Source of the DNA: Thereva unica | Lineage: Eukaryota; Arthropoda; Insecta; Diptera; Therevidae | DNA length: 64,000 bases | Direction: 5' to 3' | NCBI GenBank assembly: GCA_949987705.1 | Contig: OX465281.1 | Location: 164,004,393-164,068,392, forward strand | Shown: piece by piece, positions 44,389-54,062 of the stretch | Numbering within the stretch: the stretch's first letter is position 1 | Layout: each line of letters opens with the position of its first letter | Notes under the pieces: generated by a model | Seen by the model: only the letters and a program-made list of their open reading frames with translations | The model's database searches: none | Told to the model about the DNA's origin: nothing | Made by a program: the position numbers and the translations under genes

Positions 44389-46075
44389 TTTTTTTCCAAG
44401 GAGCGTTTGACAAGCCCGGTCTTCTTGGCTTGTCTAGGACCCTTTGTCCTACCATCTTTGCCCTTGGGGGGTACATATTTGCCCCGTGCTCCGACTCCAC
44501 GTTTGGCAGGCGTGTTCTTTTCCGCTCCGCAGTTAGCTCCGATGCAGGCTCCCTGGCACATGCTACAGATGCGGGGGCCTGGATTGGAACAACGCCTGAC
44601 GGTCCCGGAGTCACAGCGAGCGCAGCTCCGCCGTCAGATGACCCTATGGCCAAAGTAGCGGCATTGCTGTCCTCGGTGACAACAGAAGCATCGGGAGGCG
44701 CCATTTCAGACCCTGTTGTCTGAGTGTCACACGACGAGCCCTGCCCTTGCGACTGCTTCTTTGCAGGATCCTTATCCTTGAGAATTAGCCTGATCTGGGA
44801 GAATCGATAAGCGATTTTCCCCTTTAGACTAATTAACTTAGCCATGGAGGCGGTGTCCACTACCATGACCAAGTGAAGGGTGTTGTCATTTACCCGCCTC
44901 TGAACCACTTTCCACTTGTCAGCGGGAACCGAGTTTTGTGCGGCAATAGTAGCCAGCACTTTCTCGTTGCTTCGGTTAGCACTCTGGGGGAAATAGCCAC
45001 GAATGACGTGAGTCTGAGGGAAGTTACCCTCTTCCACCAGAGTGATATCAAGAGTACTCTTGCCAAGCTTGACACTGCTTACCACCTGGCTAAAAGTGGG
45101 GCGAGTGGGCCCTTTGGCCGTCTTGGTCCTCTTCTGTTCCGGACGTTCCGGAGTTTCCTCCTCTGAGCGAACTCTCTTCAGCTCAGACTTATTGGAGGGC
45201 TTTATTAAATCTTCTTCCAGGGCCATTTCCCTGGAGAGGCCGTTTGCCATTGCTTCATTAAAGCGTTTCCTTTGGCGGTTGGAGAGCTTGACAAACCTGG
45301 TTTTGCCAAACTCCATCTTATTCAAGTCTCGGGCAATGGTGGTAGCTCCGGAAATAACCGAACACACACTGACCGAGTCTACATTGCAGACGGATACTGC
45401 GTCTAAAGACTCATCTTCAGCGACTGACGACCCGTCTGGAGAACCGGTGTGCCCAATGGCTCCACCGGTTGCAGCAGTTGATTGCAAACTTGCGTGCCCA
45501 ATGGCTCCGCTAGTTTGAGCAATTGATTCACAACTTGCGTGCCCAATGGCTCCGCTAGTTGAGACAATTGCTATCTCTTGCGTCCCTAAGGACACTTGAG
45601 ATGTGGCCATCGTCACAATTGACGAGGATGATGCTGTCGGAGCTGCATCGAGCTCATTATTTTTATTTTTTGTTTCCAAAAAGGTTCCACGAATAATTCG
45701 AGAAAGTAAGTCACCCACAGCGAGCCCGTGTACTGTGGGAAGGCTAATTAAAACTGGAGGATGCCAGGTATCCAGAGTTCGGATATTAGAGACCAAGCAC
45801 CCCCTTGGCCACGAGTCTATCGGCATATCCTGTTTCACCTTAGACTGGGGTGATTTTTTAAAGAGTGTTCTTCTCTCCGCCCGACTACCATTAGCCAGCA
45901 CTCCTGGTAAAGACATGACCATGCCAGGAGTCTGTTTCCAGTCGCCCCACGTGGAGGGTGTAGTCGAGCTTCCAGCAGTATTTAGCACAGTTTCGGCACG
46001 GAGCACAAAGCAGCGTGTTAGTCCCCCTGTGAAACTGTTGGCATGCGACCTACTTTTAATGTTCCTTTCCTTCAA
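44228..46075 (-). CDS. ORF1 protein of the LOA-like element
   Basis: The frame is open for 615 codons, but its first codon at 46075 is TTG; the first ATG is at 45922. The protein would bind element RNA. A central region (KLGKSTLDITLVEEG, HLVMVVDTASMAKLI) resembles the nucleic-acid-binding domain seen in ORF1 of LOA elements, and KRVRSEEETPERPEQKRTK is a likely nuclear signal. A 15-residue repeat of the type SGAIGHASCESIAQT occurs three times (45-base DNA repeat at about 45450-45590). No CCHC knuckles are found. The stop lies 161 bases inside ORF2. Confidence 0.7.
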   Translation of the reverse strand: MKERNIKSRSHANSFTGGLTRCFVLRAETVLNTAGSSTTPSTWGDWKQTPGMVMSLPGVLANGSRAERRTLFKKSPQSKVKQDMPIDSWPRGCLVSNIRTLDTWHPPVLISLPTVHGLAVGDLLSRIIRGTFLETKNKNNELDAAPTASSSSIVTMATSQVSLGTQEIAIVSTSGAIGHASCESIAQTSGAIGHASLQSTAATGGAIGHTGSPDGSSVAEDESLDAVSVCNVDSVSVCSVISGATTIARDLNKMEFGKTRFVKLSNRQRKRFNEAMANGLSREMALEEDLIKPSNKSELKRVRSEEETPERPEQKRTKTAKGPTRPTFSQVVSSVKLGKSTLDITLVEEGNFPQTHVIRGYFPQSANRSNEKVLATIAAQNSVPADKWKVVQRRVNDNTLHLVMVVDTASMAKLISLKGKIAYRFSQIRLILKDKDPAKKQSQGQGSSCDTQTTGSEMAPPDASVVTEDSNAATLAIGSSDGGAALAVTPGPSGVVPIQAPASVACAREPASELTAERKRTRLPNVESEHGANMYPPRAKMVGQRVLDKPRRPGLSNAPWKKNERHKGTPSKLAPCKRGILHPVQDFCGEAPYPCSYSRALGNRWQSQRTYHRLK

Positions 46076-46276
46076 TTTGGTTTATTCGTTTTATAAAAAG
46101 TGTTCAGGGCAGAATAGCATCTAATACAACTCGTCGGGGTTGTAAAGAGAAGAAAAAATTAATAAGGATACAATATATTATTATTATTACAAGAGGCAGG
46201 AAGGCCTGAAGGCACAACCGACCAAGTTAAGCGCACACGGACTATAGATCCAAAAGGCGCTGAGGCGTGAGGTTAC

Positions 46277-49200
46277 TTAAATTGAGTCAGTGATATCTAG
46301 AGATCTGAGAAGTCTAAAAAAAGGACTATTATGGTTCTGACCGGGGTCTAGTAACGAGGAAAGTGGAGGAAATTCACCGAAGAGGTTTGCGGTTTCTAGG
46401 CATTCAGTCAAAACATGTCTAACTGTGAGGTGGGGTGCATTAGGGCAATTGTTGCAGGTCCGGGGAGAGGAATTAGTGAAAAGGTGTCCGTGGGAGAAGA
46501 AGGTGTGACCGAGTCTAAATCTGCAGAGCATACGCGCCTTATGTCTAGGAAGATCTGGATTGTATTGGGCCGGGGATGGTAATGGCGTATGGAAGCGTAA
46601 AAAGGACGAAGAAGTGTTCCATTTTGAGAGTGCTTCCGTGTGAAGGACGTTAAATGCATAAAGGCGAAAGCTGGATTCTGAAGGAGGAGTGACGATTGAA
46701 TTGTTGTCGGAGAGGGGGACGTTTTTGGCGAGGCTATCCGCAGCCTCATTTCCTTTTATACCAACATGTCCTGGAATCCAGCAAATTTTTATGTGGCTAT
46801 TCTGCGAAAGTAGGCAACGGATGATAGACGGAAGATAGCATTTATTGTTTCTATTTCTGATGGCCAGTACCGAGGATAAGGAATCAGTGAAAATTAGGTG
46901 CTTGGAGGGGGTGTTCTGTAGAATTTTGACTGCTTGGAAGATGGCAAAAATTTCTGCAACCTGAGCGGAGGTGTGGTGGGCCAGGAGGCCTGATTGTAGC
47001 AGGGAAACCTCTTGATTTATTACCTTTGCCACCACGAAGGCAACCTTTTGGTCGGATTTACTGGCATCAGTGTATAGGGGTGTATGGTCGGGGAATCGCG
47101 ATAATACTTCTTGGTGGAGTTGGCGGTAAAAAGAGGAGGGGGTGTCTTTCTTGTTGTGGGGTTCGGCGTCCGTGACAAAGTGGTGTGATAGAGGGTACCA
47201 AGGAGCCAGATTATGCTTAGGTGGAGGCGTGTCTTCGGGTATAGGTATGTTAAGTTCAGCTAAAAGCAAAGTGCAATGTCGGAGGGCAGAGAAACTTTTG
47301 GAATTGGAATTGATATAGTTGCGGAGCCGGGAATATAGAGGTGCAGAAGGGCTTATGATGTGTTGTGAAAGAAGTTTAATTTGGGTCCTACGGACTCTCG
47401 CAGGTATATGAGTGAAGCCTGTTTCTACCAATAAGGAGTCGATTGGGGTGGAACGAAGGGCACCAGTGGCAGATCTAAGGACATTGTTGATGGCGGTTTG
47501 AAGAGGGTGGAGAACGGTAGCTGGAGAATTACCGTATATTGAAAGACAGTAACCAGCAGTGCCGAGGATAAGAGATTTACAGATGTGCAAGAGAGGGTCA
47601 ATTGACAGTCCGTTTTTGCGGGAAGCAAGACATTTCACCAGATTGTTAATTTTTGCCATTTTGTTGACCACTGTCTTGATATGTAGGTTCCACCTACGGT
47701 TTTTCGTGAAAAGGAGACCTAAAATGCTCAATTGGTTAAGGGGTGTAACGAAATAATCTCTGACAGAGATGGAGGGTACGATGCAGTTCCGTTTTCTGCA
47801 GATGTGAAGAAGCTCTGCTTTGTCCTGAGAGAAAATTGCTTCGGCAGATGAGGCCCATGCTAGCGATGTTTTCAGTGCTACGGTTAGTTTTTTTGAAACA
47901 GAAGTAGGTCTACCCGAGCTGAATATCAGAAGGTTGTCAGCATAAATGTAAGATCTGATATTATCAATTTTGCTTAAGCTGGAGCAGAGGGAAATGGTGT
48001 ACAAGTTGAAAAGGGCACATGAAAGCGGAGAACCTTGTGGAGTTCCGTTCTAAAGCGGCATAATGGGCGAAAGGAAGCCATTAACTCGTGCTTGAATGGT
48101 CCTGTGGCTGAGGAAGCTGAGGATGAGCTGTGTGAAGCTCTTATCAACTCGTAATTTTGCGAGTTGGATAGCGAGGAAAGGAGCACTTAATCTGTCGTAA
48201 GCTTTCGTCAGATCTAGCGAAAGGATCGAGGTGTGTTGTCGTCGAGCAAGACTATCGCAGACGTCAGAATCTAGAAGGTGAAGGAGAGTGTGAGTGCCTC
48301 TCTGAGGAATATAAGCATGTTGGGACTTAGAAAAGGAAGAAGAGAGGGTAGCGTTTATTCTATTTGAAAGAATTTTTTCCAATATTTTTGATAGGCACGA
48401 GATCAGGGATATGGGGCGGAAGTCACTGATGCACAGAGAAGTAGAAGCTTCTTTGGGGATGGGAATGAGGAGCGCATGTTTCCAGGCACGGGGGAAGATA
48501 TTTTGTAGAAGGATACAGTTGTATAAGTTAAGAAAGCGACTTTGGAATGAATTAGGAGTTTTCCTGATTAGTTCATAGGAGAGCTTATCGAGCCCTGGGG
48601 TTGAGCCCTTAAAGGAATTTAAAGCATTTTTAAATTCACTTAATGTAATGGGATGGCTAAGTGTAACGGCTGCATCACCAGGATAACGCTGCATATCGGA
48701 GGCTATATTTTCTTTACTTAGCCTATGTTTAGTGATGAAGTTGTTGTCTGCTGAGTAGCTCGACCAAACGGTGGCAAACTCTTCGGCAATTTCAGGGGAA
48801 CTGGTAAGATTTACACCACCTGAATGAATGTTGGATATGACCCTGGTGGATGCACCAACCGTAACTGCACGTACCTTTGCCCAAGCTTCTTTAAGATTAG
48901 TGCGGACATCTATGGAATTCACAAAAGAATACCATGAGTCCCTTTTAGCTTTTTTGATGGTTCGTTTTAGAATAGCTGAGTCCAGACGGAACCTCAGGAA
49001 ATTAGACTGGGAAGGATGACGACGGCAAAGCTGCCAGGATCTGTTTTTAGTCCTTATCAGAGAAAGAATTTCGCGTGTCATCCAGTTGGGTTGGGATACG
49101 GATTTGGGATGGCTAGTAGGGATGGAGGCGGACGCCGCGCCACGGAGAATTTTTCTGAGCTTAGCCGCTTCCTGGTCAACATTCTTCGAGATAGGACAGG

Positions 49201-49957
49201 CTGACGATAGGTCAACAACTTTTGTCGAGAAAAGATCCCATTTGGCTTTTTTTAATTGAAAATAGGCAACGTGTTTTGTATCGGCGAGAGTAATGTTCGA
49301 TCGTAAAATGACAGGGAAGTGGTCACTGCCCTCAAGGCTGTCGTGAGTTGTCCAGCTAAGAAAGGAAAATATGTTGGAGGAGCTAAAAGTAAGGTCTATA
49401 GATGTTAGAGTGTTATGGGTGGATAGATGAGTGCAAGCGCCATTGTTTAGGAGGACAATGGGCTGATTATTAGATATCAGCTCTTCTATCATTCTACCTC
49501 TAGCGTCAGTGGAAGGGCAGCCCCAGCAGGAGCTGTGGGCATTGAAGTCACCACCAATAATAAACGTGTTTGGTAGTTGATCGTAAAGATCTTGGAGGTC
49601 AGGAAGAACGACATTTTGACCAATTTCTAAGTATACATTGGCAAAGGCTGTAGGGGGACAAGAGTGAATAAGAACAGAGTTCGCAACAAGGTCTGTACGT
49701 AGAGGTAAGTGAATGTGGGATACGGATTTACGGACCATTATGGAAACACCACTTTTTCTGTTTGGGTAACTCTTATTGTAGTGGTAGCAAATGTACTGGC
49801 CAACGTTAGACGGTCCTTCGCCCACCATCAGCTTAGTTTCTTGCAACAGGACTATATGCGGTTTGTAAAGATGTAATAAATTCTGTAGATAGGGGAGGTT
49901 ATTATAAAAGCCGCGAATATTCCATTGCAGGTATATAAGATTTTTTATCGAAAACAT
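46277..49957 (-). pseudogene. ORF2 of the I-like element (endonuclease, RT, RNase H)
   Basis: The ATG at 49957 opens 1227 codons in one register, broken only by a TAG at 48050-48052 (codon 636) in RT just before NGTPQGSPLS. The endonuclease has QWNIRG, LLQETK, GGDFNAHSSCWG and GSDHFPV. RT has DFRPISLISCLSK and LSLDLTKAYDRL; its active site reads YADN instead of YADD (Asn codon at 47933-47935), one G-to-A change. RNase H motifs LYTDASK, AEIFAIFQA, FTDSLSSV and GNEAADSLA are intact. A Cys-rich tail CNNCPNAPHLTVRHVLTEC follows. Confidence 0.92.
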
Positions 49958-50039
49958 GGGTATGAAAAGTATTAAGTAAAGAAAAAATAGTAAAATCTAC
50001 AGCAGGAAAAAGAAAAGCTTAAATGAAGGACGAGGATAT

Positions 50040-51452
50040 TTAGTTAATGATTTCAAGTAGATTTTTTATTGAGGCTTTGGGGTTAATTTTGCGCTTTATT
50101 TGTTGTTTTTTCTTTTTGTGTGATTTGGCTATTGAAGTTGCGGAAGAGGTAGCGCAATCGGATTCCGAAGGAGAGGAGACAGCTTCCATTCTCTGTAAAT
50201 CTGCATCTTCTTTAGGTGCTGCATTGGGCAGAGCGGGTTTAGTAAATTTAGTAGGAGTAACGTTGCAATTCGTTTGAGTCTTGAGAGTAGTAGGTGAGTG
50301 AGAGCAGTTGTTGAGGGAAAGGGGTAAGTTGTTAGTAGGTACAATTGTAGTAGATGAGTTTTTAGGATTTGTGTCAGAAGATTGAGCTGCGTTTAGGAAG
50401 GATGAGGTAGGTGTTGCTGAGGTTTGAGGCATTTCATGTGAAACGGAATTAGAAGCAGAAGTTAGAGGGGTGGGGGAGGATTTTGGATTGGGTACTGTAG
50501 GTGCTATAAGAGTAGCACTTAAAGCAGCAGATGAATACGATATGTTGGGATCAGTAGATGTGAGTTTTAGATGTTCGAAGTAGTGCTTTCTAGCCTCGTA
50601 CCTGGAACACTTGTATTTGGTTTGAATTTTAAGCACCTCTTTGGCTTCCGTATATTTTGGACAGTCATTTGCGGCAGATGTGTGTGAGTCCAAGTCACAG
50701 TTGATGCAGAAAACTCTGGAGCAATCGCTCTGATGCGGAGGGTAGCCGCATGTGGAGCACAATTCATTTCCAGTGCAGCGAGCAGAAGTGTGGCCAATTC
50801 TTTGACACTTGCGACAACGCATGGGATTCGGGTAAAATTCACGCACTTTCACCAATTCAAACCCAATTTCAATTTTTTCGGGAAGTGTAAAGCGATTAAA
50901 CGTAAGGAAAATGAGTCCGGAAGGACTATCTTTTTCCCCATCTTTCCTGGTGTGAATCCTCACATCTGTGACGTTATATTTTACAAGTCCGTCAATTATT
51001 TCCTTGGGAGAAAGGTGAGCTATGGAGCGGCAGTAAATGGTGCCTCTGGTCTGGTTTAATTTCTCATGATAATTTATAATCACCGGTATAGGACCAGGTA
51101 AAACTTTTGTTGCGATAAATTTTTCAGCTATCTGCTGGTTATCGCAAAGTAGCAGGAGGGAACCGTCATGTAGCCAAGAAAACTTCGAGTATTGCTTGCT
51201 GATACCGTCCACAGCCAGTTTCAGCAGAAATGCGTTTTCATCACGAAGGGTCTTATTGGGTTTGCATGACTGAATAGTAATGAATTTGGAAGGATTTGAA
51301 AGTTGTTGGGAAGGTAAAGATGGAAAGTCAAAAAAGGCGGTTGCTGGGGAAAAGCTAGCATTATTGTGTTTTGGCCGTTTTTTCCTTGGAATCGACTGAT
51401 GCGAGTCAGCCAAAGAAATGAAGCGATTCGACCCACCAGGGTCCGGGCCCAT
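50040..51452 (-). CDS. ORF1 protein of the I-like element
   Basis: I choose the ATG at 51452 (MGPDPGGSNRF); the frame is open to 51533 but begins with TTG there. The protein is a Gag-like RNA chaperone of the retrotransposon particle. An RNA-recognition-like region (FLLKLAVDGISK to GLIFLTFNRFTLP) precedes three zinc knuckles: CRKCQRIGHTSARC, CSTCGYPPHQSDC and CINCDLDSHTSAANDC. The C-terminal half is Ser/Thr/Asn-rich and ends with a basic block (KSHKKKKQQIKRKINPK). There are no stops. ORF2 begins 82 bases downstream. Confidence 0.88.
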   Translation of the reverse strand: MGPDPGGSNRFISLADSHQSIPRKKRPKHNNASFSPATAFFDFPSLPSQQLSNPSKFITIQSCKPNKTLRDENAFLLKLAVDGISKQYSKFSWLHDGSLLLLCDNQQIAEKFIATKVLPGPIPVIINYHEKLNQTRGTIYCRSIAHLSPKEIIDGLVKYNVTDVRIHTRKDGEKDSPSGLIFLTFNRFTLPEKIEIGFELVKVREFYPNPMRCRKCQRIGHTSARCTGNELCSTCGYPPHQSDCSRVFCINCDLDSHTSAANDCPKYTEAKEVLKIQTKYKCSRYEARKHYFEHLKLTSTDPNISYSSAALSATLIAPTVPNPKSSPTPLTSASNSVSHEMPQTSATPTSSFLNAAQSSDTNPKNSSTTIVPTNNLPLSLNNCSHSPTTLKTQTNCNVTPTKFTKPALPNAAPKEDADLQRMEAVSSPSESDCATSSATSIAKSHKKKKQQIKRKINPKASIKNLLEIIN

Positions 51453-51560
51453 GTTGGAGCTTATGCCCAAGATATGAGCAACGAGCTTATTTATAATAAA
51501 GTAATAAAAAAGAACAGAAAAATAAGAATTCAATATAAATAAATTTAAGGAGTTACTTAT

Positions 51561-52519
51561 CCTTAGCCACTAAAGAAGAAAAAGAAATTGAAAAAAAAAA
51601 TGAAAATTATTCAACGAGTGAATCACTGATACACAATCAATAAAAAAAAAAAAAAAAAAAAAAAACCCGAACAAACTGGTTTGTATACCGTTAACTTGAC
51701 TATCAACTCAACTATCACTGTTCACTTCTAGAGATCACAGACGACTGTGAAGGATACAATATAATTTTTTGTTTTAATTAATATAAAAAAAAAAAATAAT
51801 AATAATAATAAACGCAGTTAGTTATTATATACATACAAACATATTAACTGGAAATATTTGAGAACAATAGAGAAGAAATATTGGACCGACGAGAAAGGAT
51901 TTTGGTCTCGCTTCGGACGGTCGGGATGAAGTTGTCGAGTTTGTCAACGATCTCGCTATCTTTACGTTAAATAAATTTGTCCAACTATTCAGATGTGTAT
52001 TATACATAAGTATTTACGTAAACCATTTTTTTCACCTACGTATATACATATATATTTAAAATGAAAATTGATGCCAGAAGAAAGTGTGGTATATGAAAAC
52101 AAAAACTTTATGAATGATTTGAGATTATTTACTTGTTGATAGAAGGATTACTGTTTATATAAAAATGTATATTTATTTCGATTAGGAAAGTTGAACCAAC
52201 AATTTTCCGTTTCACGTTTTTTTTTTTTTGATTTACTTTTCAAGATTGGTCACTAGTTCTTACTACTGTACTATTATTTAGTTAAAACAATCAAAACATA
52301 AAAAAAATATATAACAAAACTGAATTTGCTGTGTGTTATACCTACATACACCACACGTATATTATCATATATTTATAACATTTTATTTAATGAATGCATA
52401 TTAGTTAAGTTTAGTAATTTAGAGCAGAAGTATGAATTTATTTGAATTATTAATAATAATAACATTAATAAAATGCTAGATAAGTTCTTATCGTGAGAAA
52501 AAAAAGGAGTTCAAAAGAA
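51561..52519. other. A+T-rich flank with simple repeats
   Basis: Contains a run of A of about 23 bases near 51642-51665, an (AAT)n tract near 51783-51812 and other homopolymers. The A run and the (AAT)n tract could be tails of retroelements lost or too decayed to see. No gene is supported. Confidence 0.5.
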
Positions 52520-52920
52520 AATGAAATAAAATAAAAGATTTAATGAATTAACAATATATTAATACCGACCACATATAATAAAATATACCTAAATTTAATA
52601 CGAAAGAAAATGAAATAAATATAAAAGATAGTATAAAAGAAAATGAAAGAAAATAAGAAAATTAATGAATTAACAATATATTAATACCGACCACATATAA
52701 TAAAATATACCTAAATTTAATACGAAAGAAAATGAAATAAATATAAAAGATAGTATAAAAGAAAATGAAAGAAAATAAGAAAATTAATGAATTAACAATA
52801 TATTAATACCGACCACATATAATAATATAAACTTAAATTTAATTTAACGAAATAAAATGAAATAAATAAAAAAATTAAAGAATTAACACTATATTAATAT
52901 CCACCATATATAATAAGACA
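52520..52920. repeat. 122-bp A+T-rich tandem repeat, about 3.5 copies
   Basis: The block AATGAATTAACAATATATTA starts at 52542, 52664 and 52786, exactly 122 bases apart, with a diverged fourth near 52872. Units contain ACCGACCACATATAATAA. No coding capacity. Confidence 0.92.
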
Positions 52921-52964
52921 GACTGAAAATTAAGAGAATTTATCACGAATTGATATGAGGTTGA

Positions 52965-53460
52965 TGTAAGCCCCCTCGTGTGGCTCTCGGGATTATGGAT
53001 GACCCTAACTAGGGTAAGTGCTCTTCACCTCTTTTACATGGTCTGGTACAAGGTAGCCCACACATGATTGGTGACCAATGACCACCTTTTCTCTCTCCCT
53101 TCTTGACCCCCCTCTCGTTGGTCCCGGACGGCTCACGTAGCCCCATTATCGCCCCTTTTTCTTTCGTTAAATTTTTCTTTATGGCACGAGTTTTTAAACA
53201 GTCTAACTGTCATCCCTTCTGTATCCCTGCACCTCGAACCCCACCCCATCCGGCGAGCTAGCTTGAGCATCGCAAGTCGTGCCGACTTCAGGTGCAGGGG
53301 ATACAAGTATTCTAGGCGATACCCTCCCGGCGGTCGGACCGTCCCTGCCACACCTTCTTCGTTCACCCTTTCTCCAACCCTTGTTTTTGTGACGATGTCT
53401 TTCTGGCCTTTAGGGCCCACTCCCTTCTTCGTGCTGCGGCACAAATTACCCTGACAGTTA
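52965..53460. other. Unidentified G+C-richer segment with a hairpin
   Basis: The composition is clearly richer in G+C than the flanks. Near 53221-53238 and 53288-53306 lies an imperfect inverted repeat (GTATCCCTGCACCT against AGGTGCAGGGGATAC). The minus strand has an open frame of 103 codons (53133-53444) with RPPGGYRLEYLYPLHLKSAR; I do not recognise it. It may be a leader or untranslated end of a retrotransposon. Confidence 0.4.
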
Positions 53461-53463
53461 CAC

Positions 53464-53540
53464 AGTCTGAAGTGTTATTCAACAGAAAGAATACCATGAA
53501 AAAGCGTAATTAGTGGCTAGTCTCTAGGCACAACATCCCA
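53464..53540 (-). repeat. Inverted copy of the left half of the repeat at 4507-4581
   Basis: GCGTAATTAGTGGCTAGTCT and neighbours are the reverse complement of 4507-4581 with few mismatches. The Tc1 relic begins right after it. Confidence 0.8.
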
Positions 53541-53544
53541 CTAG

Positions 53545-54062
53545 TTTAGTATTGACGCGACCTGCGGCATGAAATACGAATTTTGCCAAAGCGAGCATCA
53601 AGTGGAGGATCAGTGATGATTTGGGCAGCATTTAAAGGAACATTAAATTCTGTAATCACTTTCGTTAATGGGAGAATGAATGCACAAGCTTATCAAGAAA
53701 TGCTCGGGGAACATCTTCTGCCATTTATCACCATTTGCAAATATCTTAATTTCATTTTCCAACAGAATAATGCGCCTATTCACAATGCGCATATCTCTAA
53801 AATTTGGTTCAGGGAATATGGAATTCCAGTAATGCAGTGGCCGACCCTAACCCCGGACTTACCCCATAGAAAACCTATGGGGCATTCTAGCGAGGGATGT
53901 TTACAACAAAGAGAAACCAGAAATTAGGGATGCTGGAGAGTTAAAATCAAGAATAACGTCAGACATCGTAAGACATTTCTGTTCAGGACTTCCAGAATCG
54001 AACCCAGAGTATACCAAAGCGCCTTATTGAAGTTATTCGGAAAAAGGGGAACAAAACCCATT
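53545..54062 (+). pseudogene. Tc1-family transposase relic (3' part)
   Basis: The sequence encodes the catalytic half of a Tc1 transposase: GGSVMIWAAFKG, NGRMNAQAYQEMLGEHLLPF, then FQQNNAPIHNAH, where the catalytic Asp of the usual QQDNAP is Asn. A frameshift near 53860 separates the block for PIENLWG. The C-terminal signature IPKRLIEVIRKKGNKTH ends at about 54062 in a third frame. The DNA-binding half is missing; the sequence before 53545 is another repeat. A possible terminal repeat follows at 54300-54345, with GTCCCTAT-TTTTCACAG also near 54128. Confidence 0.85.

Larger units (their letters stand above)
40718..46170 (-). mobile_element. Non-LTR retrotransposon, R1/LOA group
   Basis: Two ORFs on the minus strand encode an ORF1 protein and an endonuclease-RT-RNase H protein. 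Endonuclease start LQVNLHHAKGAS and the presence of RNase H point to the LOA clade of the R1 group. The 3' end has a short (TAA)-type tail seen as TATTATTATTA at 40718-40728. The 5' end lies just before the (TAA) tail of the I-like element at 46177. One in-frame stop, one frameshift and one RNase H substitution show that it is inactive. Confidence 0.85.
46177..51560 (-). mobile_element. Non-LTR retrotransposon, I clade-like
   Basis: Two minus-strand ORFs: ORF1 with an RNA-binding region and three CCHC knuckles, and ORF2 with endonuclease, RT and RNase H. A (TAA)n tail, seen as TTA repeats at 46177-46189, is a hallmark of I elements. ORF2 has one in-frame stop and a mutated RT active site. The 5' boundary near 51560 is approximate. 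Confidence 0.88.

Noticed and set aside
43921..46124. Several plus-strand frames of 60-170 codons over the LOA-like element
   Set aside because: Antisense shadows of ORF1 and ORF2.
50047..51059. Plus-strand frames over ORF1 of the I-like element
   Set aside because: Antisense shadows of a well-supported ORF1 with zinc knuckles.
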